A stretch of 64,000 nt of DNA from JADCRZ01 sp039921525 (GTDB lineage: Bacteria; Bacteroidota; Bacteroidia; Chitinophagales; Chitinophagaceae), in NCBI GenBank assembly GCA_039921525.1, contig JBDSBP010000197.1, positions 47,658 to 111,657 on the forward strand, written 5' to 3'. Made by a program: the position numbers and the translations under genes. Positions 44,295 through 53,939 of the stretch are shown here, piece after piece (the stretch's first letter is position 1; the number at the start of each line of letters is the position of its first letter). Below the pieces are notes generated by a model that had not been told where the DNA came from, searched no databases, and was given only the letters and a program-made list of their open reading frames with translations.

Positions 44295-44711
44295 TTATTT
44301 TTTCTTGAATCGTATAGTAATTTTTTGCGTGGGGGTAACTATTTCTGCAAAAACAAGTCCCACATTCGCACCCAGCCACTGCCATACGTGATTTAGCCGG
44401 CTTAATTGAGTACCTGTAACGGGAAAATTTACCGTTACTGTAAGATTATCCACATCGCCTACCCATGTACCTGAAATCGTTGAAGTAGCGGTAATAGCAT
44501 CCAGCTTACCATTCTCATAAAACTGGAATTCATATTCCATAAAATCATAGGTATAATCAAAATAGTTTTCCGTATAGTTTTCCAGGAACCAACGACCATT
44601 AGTAAGTACGTCTAGTACGTAATTTTCCTTTTGCTTATCAATAGTTTTTTTACAAGATTGTATGGACATGCTGAGGAAAACACCGACGGTAATAAGCAGG
44701 CTGGTCTTCAT
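44295..44711 (-). CDS. Small lipoprotein of unknown function
   Basis: 138 residues. Signal peptide ending in a lipobox MSIQSC (Cys20), followed by KKTIDKQKENYVLDVL. The rest alternates β-strands (RWFLENYTENYFDYTY, EYEFQFYENGKLDAI, STISGTWVGDVDNLTVTV), resembling lipocalin-like or DUF4488-type small periplasmic lipoproteins of Bacteroidota. No catalytic motif is visible. It starts 11 bases after the stop of the M32 carboxypeptidase gene on the same strand, so the two are likely cotranscribed, but I see no functional link. Confidence 0.78.
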   Translation of the reverse strand: MKTSLLITVGVFLSMSIQSCKKTIDKQKENYVLDVLTNGRWFLENYTENYFDYTYDFMEYEFQFYENGKLDAITATSTISGTWVGDVDNLTVTVNFPVTGTQLSRLNHVWQWLGANVGLVFAEIVTPTQKITIRFKKK

Positions 44712-44722
44712 AATGCAGTTAT

Positions 44723-46237
44723 TTAATGGAAATTGTAAATATCCCCATACTTTTTATTGCCATAATCCAGGAAATACCGGATATCCAGAACCTCCCCGGT
44801 AATATGGGTACATAATTCCGCACCAGTGAACCTTCTGCCATAACGATGTATGGTAATCCGAAGCCATTCTAGTAACGTTTCAGTAATGCCATTTGTTATA
44901 TTTTGTTCCAGTAAAGGTATTTGTTTTTGAGCTGCGGTAAAGAATTGAGCGGCATATAAACTTCCAAGACTATATGTAGGGAAATAGCCGAAGCTTCCAT
45001 GGCTCCAATGAACATCTTGCAGGCAACCCCGTTTATCATCGGGAACCTTGATCCCCAGGTATTTCTGATACTGTTCGTTCCAGTAACCGGGAACATCTTT
45101 TGTCTTTAACAGCCCTTCCAGCAAAAGCTTTTCAATTTCATAACGAATCATAACATGGAAATGGTAGGTGAGTTCATCCGCTTCCGTTCTAATAAGAGAT
45201 GGCGCCACTTTATTTATCCCTTTGTAGAACTCGCGGTTTTGAACATCGTTTAATTGTTGCGGGAACCATTTTTTTAGCGACCTGCCGTGATATTCCCAAA
45301 ATCCTTCACTTCTGCCGACATTATTTTCCCAGAGTCTAGATTGTGACTCATGAATGCTTAAAGAGGCGTATTCGCCTAATGGTAATCCATATTCTTCCTG
45401 CGGCAATCCTTGCTCGTATAACGCATGACCAATTTCATGAATACTGCTCCATGTCATATTTGCCAGGTCATTTTCATTGATCCGTGTAGTTACCCGAACA
45501 TCGCGGCAACTGAAATTAGTAGTAAACGGATGCTCCGATATATCCTGCCGGCCGGCTTCGAAATCGAAACCCAATTTCCTGATCAATTCCATACCGTATT
45601 GCCATTGGTCCTTAGGATTATAATATTGTCGAAGAAACTCATCGTTAACGGGTGGCTGATTATTTATTTTTGCAAGCAAATCAATCAGGGGTTGTTGCAG
45701 GCTAATGAAAGCTTTATTCAGGAACTCCACGGTTAATCCGCGTTCGTATTCATTCAGCAGGGCATTGTAAGGATGCTGTTCATATCCCAGCATATCTGCT
45801 TCCTGTTTTTTCAACTGGATAATGAGGTCCAGGTCTTTCTCAAAAAAACTAAAAGAATTCGCTTTTCTCGCTTCCAGCCATGATTGATAGCCTTGTGAAG
45901 TAGTTTCACGTAAAGTTCTCACAAATGCCGCGGGTAGTTTTTTCCATTTGGAATAATCATAAAGCGATAATTCAACATTTATTTTTTCATTTTCTTCCAG
46001 GTCGTTTCTCTGGTTAAGCTCTTGTAATAAATCACCGGTTTTTTCATTGGTAAATAGGGAATGGGCCATTTCAGACAGGGTGGCTATCTGTTGCGCCCTT
46101 GTGGGAGCGCTTTTTATGGGCATGTATGTTTCCTGGTCCCATTCCAGAACAGCCGCGGAATATTTTATATCGGCAATTTTTTGCAAGGATGCCTTATATT
46201 GCCGATATAATTCGCGGGTAGACGTAGTGTTAACCAT
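44723..46237 (-). CDS. M32 family carboxypeptidase (Taq-type)
   Basis: 504 residues, the usual length. Zinc metallo-carboxypeptidase that removes C-terminal residues with broad specificity. The zinc motif HEIGHALYEQGL (HExxH) lies near residue 267, with the third ligand region in HESQSRLWEN (about 297), and the family blocks WDQETYMP and VTTRINENDL are present. Highly helical, cytoplasmic, no signal peptide. The start at the ATG at 46237 is followed by a Thr-rich short arm. It is divergent from the TonB-plug gene, sharing a gap of 93 bases. Confidence 0.94.
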   Translation of the reverse strand: MVNTTSTRELYRQYKASLQKIADIKYSAAVLEWDQETYMPIKSAPTRAQQIATLSEMAHSLFTNEKTGDLLQELNQRNDLEENEKINVELSLYDYSKWKKLPAAFVRTLRETTSQGYQSWLEARKANSFSFFEKDLDLIIQLKKQEADMLGYEQHPYNALLNEYERGLTVEFLNKAFISLQQPLIDLLAKINNQPPVNDEFLRQYYNPKDQWQYGMELIRKLGFDFEAGRQDISEHPFTTNFSCRDVRVTTRINENDLANMTWSSIHEIGHALYEQGLPQEEYGLPLGEYASLSIHESQSRLWENNVGRSEGFWEYHGRSLKKWFPQQLNDVQNREFYKGINKVAPSLIRTEADELTYHFHVMIRYEIEKLLLEGLLKTKDVPGYWNEQYQKYLGIKVPDDKRGCLQDVHWSHGSFGYFPTYSLGSLYAAQFFTAAQKQIPLLEQNITNGITETLLEWLRITIHRYGRRFTGAELCTHITGEVLDIRYFLDYGNKKYGDIYNFH

Positions 46238-46330
46238 TTTATAAAAAAATGAATATTGTTTACTGGCAATGTTACTAAATTATTCATGAACTACATTTAC
46301 CTTGTTTTTTCATTTACCCAATCAAAATGT

Positions 46331-48748
46331 ATGATCTCGTTTTTAAAACGTTTCCTGTTTTTCAGCTTGCTGGCTTTTGTAAACCCGCTGGTAAATGCAC
46401 AAAAGATCGATTCCATGATGAACCTGTATCGTGATAATTTCCCCCAGGAAAAAGTTCATGTGCATTTTGACAAGAATTATTATAATCCGGGTGAAACGAT
46501 CTGGTTCAAAGCTTATATTATGAGCGGAGCAAATCTTTCAGAAATAAGCAAAAATTTTTATGCCGAGTTAATAAACGATAAGGGGTTGGTGATACAAAGA
46601 ATAGTGGAGCCTATCTTAGGCTCTTCTGCTGCAGCGAGTTTTACAATTCCTGCAACTTACAAAAGTCAGTTTGTTCATTTCAGGGCCTTCACTTCCTGGA
46701 TGTTGAATTTTGACACAAGTTTTCTATATAATAAGAATATCCGTGTAATTTCATCAGGACCTTCAACGGCCCTTGCTCCCGCAAATGCCAGTAGTTTGCA
46801 ATTTTTTCCTGAAGGAGGCGATCTTATTACAGATATTGAAACGAAACTGGCTTTTAAAGCCAACGACAATTTTGGGCTACCGGTACGTGTGAAGGGATAT
46901 ATTAAAGGCTCCGATGGAAAAAAAATAAATGATTTTAGCACCGGTCACGATGGACTGGGATCTTTCCCCTTTACGCCGGTGAAAGGTCAAACCTATACTG
47001 CAATTTGGAAAGATAGTACCAATAAAGAAAATTCAACAGCCCTGCCTGCCGCCAAAAATACCGGGATGGTATTAAATGTTACTAATGCCCCCAGGTCAGT
47101 AACCTTTGTTGTGAAAAGGAGTGAATCTGACGATTTATTAAAGCAGGTTTACCTCGTTGCGCATATGGATCAGCAGATGGTTTACAGGGCCCGCATAAAT
47201 CTTACCGACAACTTTTTAAACAGCGGCCGGATACCGGTAGATCAGTTGCCAAGTGGTATTTTGCAGTTGACATTGTTTAATAGCCAATGGCAACCCTTGG
47301 CGGAAAGAATTGTGTTTGTAAATAATAACGACTACATATTTGACGCATACGTGTCTACGCTTTCCAAAAACCTGAACCGTCGGGGTAAAAATACTATCGA
47401 AATAGAAATCCCTGATACCCTGCTTTCTAATCTTTCCCTGGCTGTTACCGATGCCGGCATAGACCCCTTGCCAAATAATGAAGAAAATATTTACAGCCGG
47501 TTATTATTGACCGACGATATAAGGGGCTATGTACACAATCCGGCCTATTATTTTTCGTCACCGGCAGACAGTGTTGCCCAACAGCTTGATATGGTAATGC
47601 TAACGCACGGTTGGAGACGTTTTAACTGGAGTGACGTGATGGCTGGCAAATTCCCTACACTCAGGTTTCCTCCTGATAGCTATCTTACATTAAAAGGTAA
47701 TGTTATCGGGTCAGGCGGAAGCCTCACCAACCTAACTGCTAAAACGTTAAATCTCATCCTACAACTTAAAGATTCGACATCGCAATTTTTGTCTGTACCC
47801 GTAGGTTCCGGGGGTAAATTCACCACAGAGCCTTTGGTGTTCTATGATACGGCAAAGGTATTTTACCAATTAAATAAAGATAAGCGCCAGGGGGCGGATA
47901 ATATTATCGTAACCGTTGACAATGGTCTCTGGAAAGGATATTCCCAGGTGCAGTTTCCGCCAGATATAAAGGATGGTTTAAGTCCCTTGGAAAACACTGC
48001 GATAATAAATAACCGGAAAATATATGATCAAAACATTAAAGTGGAGGCTGATCGTACTAAACGGGCCAAAATGCTGGAAGAAGTAATAGTAAGAGGAAGA
48101 GTGAAAACGGCAGTAGAGAAAACAGATGATATTTATACAAGCGGTTTATTTAAAGGGGGTGACGGTTATAGCTTTGATCTGACGAACGACCCAAGTGCAC
48201 AAGGGGCTATGACTTTATTCAATTATCTGCAGGGAAGGGTGCCGGGTTTACAGATAAGTAACGCTATGTCTGGTACGCCTGGCTTAAGTTGGCGAGGGGG
48301 AACTCCTGATTTATTTCTGAATGAAATGAAAACGGATGCCCAGGGCTTATCAACCCTTTCAATGTCGGACATCGCGTATGTCAAGGTTTTTCGTCCTCCC
48401 TTCATGGGTGCTGTTGGCGGAGGCGGAGGTGGGGCTATAGCTGTATATACCAAAAAGGGCGGGCAGATGCAAAATTCCAGCTTTGTAGGGTTAAGTAAAG
48501 TAACGATAAATGGGTATACACCCGTAAAGGAATTCTATTCTCCCAATTACTCCCAGGAAAATCCAATGGATGCTTTAGATGACATCAGAACAACTCTTTA
48601 CTGGTTGCCTTATATTTTCCTGGATAAAGACAAGAAAAAAACAACTCTAAGCTTTTACAATAATGATATAAGTAAAAAACTTAAAGTAGTTATAGAAGGG
48701 GTGAATGAACGGGGAAAGTTAACGAGGGTGGAGAGTATTATAGAGTGA
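46331..48748 (+). CDS. Secreted MG2-like protein with a TonB-receptor plug domain but no barrel
   Basis: 805 residues from the ATG at 46331 (MISFLKRFLFFSLLAF, signal peptide ending NAQ); the upstream frame to 46256 adds 25 residues before it and is less likely. Residues about 30-130 form a macroglobulin MG2-like domain (VHVHFDKNYYNPGETIWFKAY). Two or three β-sandwich domains follow. Residues about 630-705 match a TonB-dependent receptor plug (LFNYLQGRVPGLQIS ... AIAVYTKKGG). The protein ends about 100 residues later, so there is no 22-strand barrel. Such proteins are common in Bacteroidota and unexplained. A short repeat hairpin separates it from nif3. Confidence 0.87.
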   Translation: MISFLKRFLFFSLLAFVNPLVNAQKIDSMMNLYRDNFPQEKVHVHFDKNYYNPGETIWFKAYIMSGANLSEISKNFYAELINDKGLVIQRIVEPILGSSAAASFTIPATYKSQFVHFRAFTSWMLNFDTSFLYNKNIRVISSGPSTALAPANASSLQFFPEGGDLITDIETKLAFKANDNFGLPVRVKGYIKGSDGKKINDFSTGHDGLGSFPFTPVKGQTYTAIWKDSTNKENSTALPAAKNTGMVLNVTNAPRSVTFVVKRSESDDLLKQVYLVAHMDQQMVYRARINLTDNFLNSGRIPVDQLPSGILQLTLFNSQWQPLAERIVFVNNNDYIFDAYVSTLSKNLNRRGKNTIEIEIPDTLLSNLSLAVTDAGIDPLPNNEENIYSRLLLTDDIRGYVHNPAYYFSSPADSVAQQLDMVMLTHGWRRFNWSDVMAGKFPTLRFPPDSYLTLKGNVIGSGGSLTNLTAKTLNLILQLKDSTSQFLSVPVGSGGKFTTEPLVFYDTAKVFYQLNKDKRQGADNIIVTVDNGLWKGYSQVQFPPDIKDGLSPLENTAIINNRKIYDQNIKVEADRTKRAKMLEEVIVRGRVKTAVEKTDDIYTSGLFKGGDGYSFDLTNDPSAQGAMTLFNYLQGRVPGLQISNAMSGTPGLSWRGGTPDLFLNEMKTDAQGLSTLSMSDIAYVKVFRPPFMGAVGGGGGGAIAVYTKKGGQMQNSSFVGLSKVTINGYTPVKEFYSPNYSQENPMDALDDIRTTLYWLPYIFLDKDKKKTTLSFYNNDISKKLKVVIEGVNERGKLTRVESIIE

Positions 48749-48755
48749 CAGACAA

Positions 48756-48825
48756 TTACGAATTACGAATTACAAATTACGAATTATCGGTTTCAGCAAC
48801 CGTGGTTGTAATTCGTAATTCGTAA
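48756..48825. repeat. Facing ACGAATT / AATTCGT word arms
   Basis: Left 48756-48775 and right 48806-48825 are perfect 20-bp reverse complements made of TTACGAA words, around a 30-base loop. The array begins 6-8 bases after the TonB-plug stop and ends 9 bases before the nif3 start. Confidence 0.82.
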
Positions 48826-48834
48826 TTTGCACGT

Positions 48835-49935
48835 ATGGTGATACAGCAAATTATTGACTACCTCGAAAGCATAGCCCCCAGCAGTTACCAGGAAAATTAT
48901 GATAATGCCGGCCTTATAACCGGTTTGGCTGGGTGGGAATGTACGGGTGCACTCATCTGCCTGGACACTACAGAAGCCGTTGTTACAGAAGCCATTCAAA
49001 AAAACTGCAACCTGGTTATCGCTCATCATCCCATCATATTTTCAGGGTTAAAAAAAATTAATGGAAAGAATTATGTGGAGCAGACCGTGATAACCGCTAT
49101 TAAAAATGATATTGCCATATACGCTATCCATACCAATCTTGATAATGTACAGCATGGCGTGAATGGAAAAATTGCCGATCGGTTAGGGCTGGTTAATTGT
49201 TCTGTTTTACAACCCAAAACAGGTACTCTAAAAAAGCTTTTCACATTTGTGCCGCTGGCGCAGGCAGAATTGGTACGGAGTGCTATTTTCATGGCAGGTG
49301 GAGGCGCGGTCGGTAATTATAGCGAATGCAGTTTTAATGTGGAAGGTGAAGGCAGTTTTAAGGCCGGTGAGGAAACCAATCCTTATGTAGGTGAGATAGG
49401 GCGGCGGCATACTGAAAAGGAAATAAAGCTTGAAGTCATTTTCCCGGCCTATTTAGAAAATAAGATAGTGAAGGCAATGATCGGGGCCCACCCCTATGAA
49501 GAGGTAGCGTACGATATAATTCAATTAAACAATAATCACCCCTCCCTGGGCGCCGGCATAATTGGCGACTTAACGGAACCTGTAGATGAAACGGTATTTT
49601 TGAGACTTTTAAAAGACCGTTTTAAAGTGCCGGTAATAAAACATACCCTTCTAACGGGCAAACAGGTTAAGAGGATTGCCTGTTGCGGTGGCGCCGGCAG
49701 TTTTTTGATTGTCAACGCGTTAACTAAAGGCGCTGATTTTTTTATCACTTCAGATCTAAAGTACCATGAATTTTTTGATGCCAATAACCGTTTAGTTATA
49801 GCCGATATCGGGCATTATGAAAGCGAGCAATTTACGATAGACTTACTGTATGAAATTTTAAAGGGAAAATTCAGTAGCTTTGCACTCCTTAAAACTGAAG
49901 TGAACACCAACCCTGTTAATTACTTTATTGATTAG
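48835..49935 (+). CDS. Nif3-like dinuclear metal centre protein (YbgI family)
   Basis: 366 residues, the long form with an inserted PII-like domain in the middle. Metal-site blocks: NAGLITGLAGWE, VIAHHPIIFSG (residues 61-71, HH ligands), and the C-terminal ADIGHYESEQ with the last His and Glu. The insert (about 125-235) carries YSECSFNVEGEGSFK and HPYEEVAYDI, typical of the fused form. Function is debated (GTP cyclohydrolase-like fold). The ATG at 48835 fits. The zinc-ribbon protein follows after about 60 bases on the same strand, a pairing seen in many bacteria. Confidence 0.93.
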   Translation: MVIQQIIDYLESIAPSSYQENYDNAGLITGLAGWECTGALICLDTTEAVVTEAIQKNCNLVIAHHPIIFSGLKKINGKNYVEQTVITAIKNDIAIYAIHTNLDNVQHGVNGKIADRLGLVNCSVLQPKTGTLKKLFTFVPLAQAELVRSAIFMAGGGAVGNYSECSFNVEGEGSFKAGEETNPYVGEIGRRHTEKEIKLEVIFPAYLENKIVKAMIGAHPYEEVAYDIIQLNNNHPSLGAGIIGDLTEPVDETVFLRLLKDRFKVPVIKHTLLTGKQVKRIACCGGAGSFLIVNALTKGADFFITSDLKYHEFFDANNRLVIADIGHYESEQFTIDLLYEILKGKFSSFALLKTEVNTNPVNYFID

Positions 49936-49996
49936 GAACATAATCAGTAGAGTATTACTAATAACAGAACTACAATTATACAATTATACTTTAAAT

Positions 49997-50752
49997 ATGG
50001 CTAACGTAAAAGACTTTTCGGTTGAAGAAAAATTAACCGCCCTGGTTACATTACAAAAGATCGAATCTAAGTTAGATGAGATCCAGATCCTGAAAGGTGA
50101 ACTTCCCATGGAGGTGAGCGACCTGGAAGACGAGATCCAGGGATTGAATGCCCGGCAAACACGAATTGAAGAAGAAATTAACGGTGTCAAAGAATTTATC
50201 GAGCAAAAGAAAGAAGCCATCAAGGAATCTGAAGCTTTGATAAAAAAGTACGAAAAGCAAAGTACAAACGTAAAAAATAATCGTGAGTTTGAGGCTATCA
50301 ACAAAGAAATCGAGATGCAGCAGCTCGAAATCAAACTTGCCGAGAAGCACATGAAAGATGCTAACGAAGAAATAGCTGAAAAAGCTGTTATGCTGGAAAA
50401 AGCTAAAAAGAACGTGGCTGCAAAAGAGACTGTTCTAAAAGGCAAAAAAGACGAATTGGAAAAGATCATTTTAGCTACGGAAAAAGAAGAAAAGCATTTT
50501 AATAAATTATCTTCCGACGCCAGGGAAAAAGTGGATGAGCGATTATTACTTTCGTATGACCGTATCCGTAAGAACTACCGCAACGGATTAGGGGTCGTTC
50601 CGGTTGTGCGCGATGCCTGCGGAGGATGTTTTAATGCTATACCACCACAGAAACAAAGTGAAATCAAACAGAGGAAAAAGATTATCATCTGTGAAAATTG
50701 CGGTCGTATTTTAGTGGATACAGAATTAAATGATGCTGTGGATATTAAGTAA
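49997..50752 (+). CDS. Coiled-coil C4 zinc-ribbon protein
   Basis: 251 residues from the ATG at 49997; the open frame back to 49928 is not needed. A long antiparallel coiled coil fills residues 8-195, rich in K and E with the conserved NNREFEAINKEIE turn block near 92. The C-terminal zinc ribbon has CGGC (VRDACGGCFNAIPP) and CENCGR, four cysteines. Proteins of this group bind nucleic acid or ribosomes in some bacteria; the role here is unknown. The gene follows nif3 as in many genomes. A strong terminator lies 47 bases downstream. Confidence 0.9.
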   Translation: MANVKDFSVEEKLTALVTLQKIESKLDEIQILKGELPMEVSDLEDEIQGLNARQTRIEEEINGVKEFIEQKKEAIKESEALIKKYEKQSTNVKNNREFEAINKEIEMQQLEIKLAEKHMKDANEEIAEKAVMLEKAKKNVAAKETVLKGKKDELEKIILATEKEEKHFNKLSSDAREKVDERLLLSYDRIRKNYRNGLGVVPVVRDACGGCFNAIPPQKQSEIKQRKKIIICENCGRILVDTELNDAVDIK

Positions 50753-50799
50753 GTTTCATTTAGAAGTGAAGTGCAAAAAATATTCATTTAAAAAAATCG

Positions 50800-50828
50800 A
50801 AAGGTGTTCAATCAGAACACCTTTTTTT
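50800..50828 (+). terminator. Rho-independent terminator of the nif3 unit
   Basis: Perfect 10-bp stem AAAGGTGTTC / GAACACCTTT with loop AATCA and a T-run of seven. Confidence 0.8.
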
Positions 50829-50947
50829 ATGATTGAATGAGCTTTATTTCAATAGGCATAAAATGGGTTATGTTTATATAAAAAAGTGATTTCCCCTACA
50901 ATAGTTAGGGTTGAATTGGCTAATTTTCAGGTTCCTAACAGAAAAAT

Positions 50948-52624
50948 ATGCTTCAGCAACTTCATATACAGAATTACGCTATCATAGATGAGATCACGAT
51001 CGATTTCTCTGGCAGGCTGAATATTATAACTGGTGAAACGGGCGCAGGTAAGTCTATTTTGATGGGTGCACTAAGTTTAATTCTTGGTGACAGGGCAGAT
51101 ACTTCTGTATTATTAAATCGCGACAAAAAATGTTATATTGAAGGCACTTTTACTGTGGAGGGAAAAAAAGAAATACAGCAGTTCCTGAAAGAAAACGACC
51201 TGGACGTAGAAGCCGAATTAGTTATCAGGCGTGAAATTACATCTAATGGCAAATCAAGAGCGTTTATAAACGATACTCCTGTAAACCTTTCGCAGCTGCA
51301 ACAGGTAGGCACGGCTTTGGTTGACCTTCATCAGCAATTTGATACACTGGCAATGGCGGAAAGTGATTTTCAAAGAGAGGTACTCGATGCATTATCCGGC
51401 AATGCTGAATTGCTTGCTGTTTACCAGGGCACTTACCGGCAATTTCAGTTTGTTAAAAAGGCGTTGGCTGTTTTACAGGAGCAGAAAGGCCAGTTCAACG
51501 CAGCCTTTGATTATACCAGGTTTTTATTCGATGAATTGGAACAGGTGGCTTTTCGCGAGAACGAACTGGAAGATCTTGAAACAGAACTCAAAATACTAGG
51601 CAATTCAGAAGGACTTAAAGCCGCATTAACAAAAACGCTATACAGTTTAAATGAAAGTGAGCAGCCAATTGTACAGCAATTAAAAGTGTTGGCAAATCAA
51701 TTGCAATCTTCTGCTGATTATCATCCCCGGTTGCCGGCGATTGTTGAACGTTTGCAATCATCACAAATTGAACTGCAGGATATCTCTGATGAGATTGAGT
51801 ATTTAGTGGATCATGTAAATCATGACCCAGCACGTATTGAACAGATCAACGAGAGAATCTCCATCGGGTATAAGCTTCTAAAGAAACATGGAGTGCAAAC
51901 AACGAATGAATTGCTGGTTATTAAAAAGCAACTAGGTGATAAATTACTGGAAGTATTAAATATAGATGAATCAATACTTGAAAAGGAGAAAGAGTATGAT
52001 AAGTTACACAAAGATGCCATAGCGATAGCAAATAAAATTTCCGTCAACCGGCAAAAACAGGTAAAGCCGCTGGAAGAAAAAGTAAATAAATTACTGGCGC
52101 AGGTTGGTATGCCCAATGCCCGCCTGAAAGTGGAAATGCAAAAAGCAGCCCTTGCCGATAATGCGGGCTCGCTTCGCTTATCCGGCAGCGATGAAATTGA
52201 ATTTTTGTTTGATGCCAATAACAGCGGGCAGTTTGCACCGATCCGTAAAGTTGCCAGCGGTGGGGAACTGAGCCGTTTAATGTTGTGCATCAAATCGTTG
52301 GTAGCCCAGGCAATTGATCTTTCAACACTGATTTTTGATGAAATTGATTCCGGTATTTCAGGGGAGGCAGCCCGGCAGGTAGGTTTTATCATGAAGGGGT
52401 TATCGGCAAGCAGGCAGATCATCTGCATTACACATCAACCACAAATTGCAGGCAAAGCCGATACTCATTTTTACGTTTATAAACAAGTAGCTGGCAACAC
52501 CGTCAAAACCAACATCAAAATATTAACCAGGGAAGAACGAATAACTACTATAGCCCAAATGCTCAGCGGTGAAAAGCCTACTGCGGCTGCATTGGAAAAT
52601 GCCAGGGAGATGGTGGGAAAATAA
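50948..52624 (+). CDS. recN: DNA repair protein RecN
   Basis: 558-residue SMC-like ATPase for recombinational repair of double-strand breaks. Walker A GETGAGKSILMGAL (residues 30-43); a coiled-coil middle (about 150-370) with the LVDLHQQFDTLAM block; the ABC signature VASGGELSRLMLCIKSL; Walker B LIFDEIDSGISG; and the His switch CITHQPQIAG. All conserved parts are intact. ATG at 50948. Preceded by the nif3 unit and its terminator, so it has its own promoter; a near -7 box TAATTTTC lies near 50921. A word repeat and terminator separate it from fabI. Confidence 0.96.
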   Translation: MLQQLHIQNYAIIDEITIDFSGRLNIITGETGAGKSILMGALSLILGDRADTSVLLNRDKKCYIEGTFTVEGKKEIQQFLKENDLDVEAELVIRREITSNGKSRAFINDTPVNLSQLQQVGTALVDLHQQFDTLAMAESDFQREVLDALSGNAELLAVYQGTYRQFQFVKKALAVLQEQKGQFNAAFDYTRFLFDELEQVAFRENELEDLETELKILGNSEGLKAALTKTLYSLNESEQPIVQQLKVLANQLQSSADYHPRLPAIVERLQSSQIELQDISDEIEYLVDHVNHDPARIEQINERISIGYKLLKKHGVQTTNELLVIKKQLGDKLLEVLNIDESILEKEKEYDKLHKDAIAIANKISVNRQKQVKPLEEKVNKLLAQVGMPNARLKVEMQKAALADNAGSLRLSGSDEIEFLFDANNSGQFAPIRKVASGGELSRLMLCIKSLVAQAIDLSTLIFDEIDSGISGEAARQVGFIMKGLSASRQIICITHQPQIAGKADTHFYVYKQVAGNTVKTNIKILTREERITTIAQMLSGEKPTAAALENAREMVGK

Positions 52625-52681
52625 TTATTAATTATTAATTAGCAGGTGTTTTTTGTTCCCTATGGTAATAAAACTGGTTAC

Positions 52682-52702
52682 GCCGAAGTTTCGGCATTTT
52701 TT
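52682..52702 (+). terminator. Terminator after recN
   Basis: Stem GCCGA / TCGGC with loop AGTT, followed by ATTTTTT. It is flanked on both sides by TTAATT/GTTAATTG words (52622-52641 and 52703-52728). Confidence 0.6.
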
Positions 52703-52738
52703 CATTAACAATTAACAATTAACCATTATTTTTACGTC

Positions 52739-53551
52739 ATGTCGTACAATTTACTGAAAGGCAAAAAGGGAATTATATTTGGCGCTTTGGACGAAAAGTC
52801 ACTGGCATGGAAAACCGCTATGCGGTGTTTTGAGGAAGGGGCCGAATTGGTTTTGACCAATGCGCCTGTTGCTTTAAGAATGGGCGAGATTAGTAAACTG
52901 GCAGAAGCAATTAAAGCCCCGGTAATAGGCGCTGATGTTACTAATATGGATGATCTAAAAAAATTGTTTGAAGACTCCATGACACATTTTGGTGGGAAGA
53001 TTGATTTTGTGCTGCATTCTATTGGTATGAGCATCAATGTTCGGAAGGGCAAACATTACACGGAGATTGATTACGGATTCAATCAGAAGTCTTTAGACAT
53101 ATCGGCTATGAGCCTGCACAGGGTTTTGCGTACGGCTTGGGATCTTGATGCTATCAACGAATGGGGTAGCGTTGTTGCTCTAACTTATATTGCCGCCCAA
53201 CGGGTATTCCCAGACTATAATGAAATGGCAGATGCCAAAGCATTACTCGAAAGTATCACCCGTAGTTTTGGCTATCATTATGCCAGGAAAAGAAAAGTAA
53301 GAGTGAATACCGTTTCACAATCGCCCACCCGAACCACAGCCGGTAGCGGTGTAAAAGGATTTGATGGGTTTATTAACTACGCGGAGAAAATGAGTCCCCT
53401 GGGTAATGCAGATGCTGATCAATGTGCAGGTTATATCACTACTCTTTTTAGCGATCTCACAAGGATGGTTACTATGCAAAATCTCTTTCATGATGGCGGG
53501 TTTTCGTATACCGGTGTTACTGAACAGGTAATTGAGCAAATGGAGAAATAG
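52739..53551 (+). CDS. fabI: Enoyl-[acyl-carrier-protein] reductase (NADH)
   Basis: 270 residues. Reduces trans-2-enoyl-ACP in fatty acid elongation. Divergent SDR features of FabI are visible: GIIFGALDEKSLAW (residues 11-24), HSIGMS, and the active site in YNEMADAKALLE with Tyr and Lys six residues apart. The C-terminal VNTVSQSPTRTTA and LFHDGGFSYTG blocks fit. Start ATG at 52739, one base after a GTTAATTG word array and T-rich run. It is likely a single-gene unit, ending in a terminator at 53650. Confidence 0.95.
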   Translation: MSYNLLKGKKGIIFGALDEKSLAWKTAMRCFEEGAELVLTNAPVALRMGEISKLAEAIKAPVIGADVTNMDDLKKLFEDSMTHFGGKIDFVLHSIGMSINVRKGKHYTEIDYGFNQKSLDISAMSLHRVLRTAWDLDAINEWGSVVALTYIAAQRVFPDYNEMADAKALLESITRSFGYHYARKRKVRVNTVSQSPTRTTAGSGVKGFDGFINYAEKMSPLGNADADQCAGYITTLFSDLTRMVTMQNLFHDGGFSYTGVTEQVIEQMEK

Positions 53552-53553
53552 AG

Positions 53554-53590
53554 GGCGGCTATCAGCCTTCAGCTATCAGCTGTCATGAGG
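53554..53590. repeat. CAGCTATC word array after fabI
   Basis: GGCTATCAGCCTTCAGCTAT words and a following GTCATGAGG start 3 bases after the fabI stop. Same words as at 11857 and 33571. Confidence 0.55.
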
Positions 53591-53649
53591 AAGTAAAACA
53601 CTATAGGTCGATTGATTTTTTAATTCAGGTAAAAGTATTGTCACCAAAT

Positions 53650-53680
53650 AAAAAAGCCATTCATATCGAATGGCTTTTTT
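53650..53680. terminator. Bidirectional terminator between fabI and the DUF2795 gene
   Basis: Perfect 13-bp stem AAAAAAGCCATTC / GAATGGCTTTTTT with loop ATATC, A-run and T-run on either side. Confidence 0.8.
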
Positions 53681-53717
53681 ATTTCTATCGTTAAAACTGA
53701 TTTTAGTACCTGTGTTC

Positions 53718-53939
53718 TTAATACTCATCTTCATTAAAAAAGAAGTCTTCCTGGGAAGGATAGTCAGGCCAGATATCATCGATACCTTCGTAAATTTCTC
53801 CTTCATCTTCAAGCTCTTGTAAATTCTCCACCACTTCAATTGGGGCTCCGCTACGTATAGCATAATCAATTAACTCATCTTTGGTAGCGGGCCATGGTGC
53901 ATCTTCCAAATAAGATGCTAATTCGAGTGTCCAAAACAT
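53718..53939 (-). CDS. DUF2795 family small acidic protein
   Basis: 73 residues, strongly acidic. The N-terminal MFWTLELASYLEDAPWPATKDELIDYAIRSG matches the DUF2795 pattern (LxxaLxgapWPatkdeLidyA), a helical fold of unknown function found widely in Bacteroidota and Actinobacteria. The tail NEDEY is disordered. Start is the ATG at 53939. It stands alone between fabI and the ABC ATPase gene, each with own signals. Confidence 0.87.
   Translation of the reverse strand: MFWTLELASYLEDAPWPATKDELIDYAIRSGAPIEVVENLQELEDEGEIYEGIDDIWPDYPSQEDFFFNEDEY

Noticed and set aside
49984..50469. 161-codon minus-strand frame rich in Ser and Phe
   Set aside because: It is the antisense of the K/E-rich coiled coil of the zinc-ribbon protein, which always yields S/F-rich shadows.
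51820..52428. 202-codon minus-strand frame
   Set aside because: Antisense to recN in a region of strong coding signal on the plus strand; composition is that of a shadow frame.
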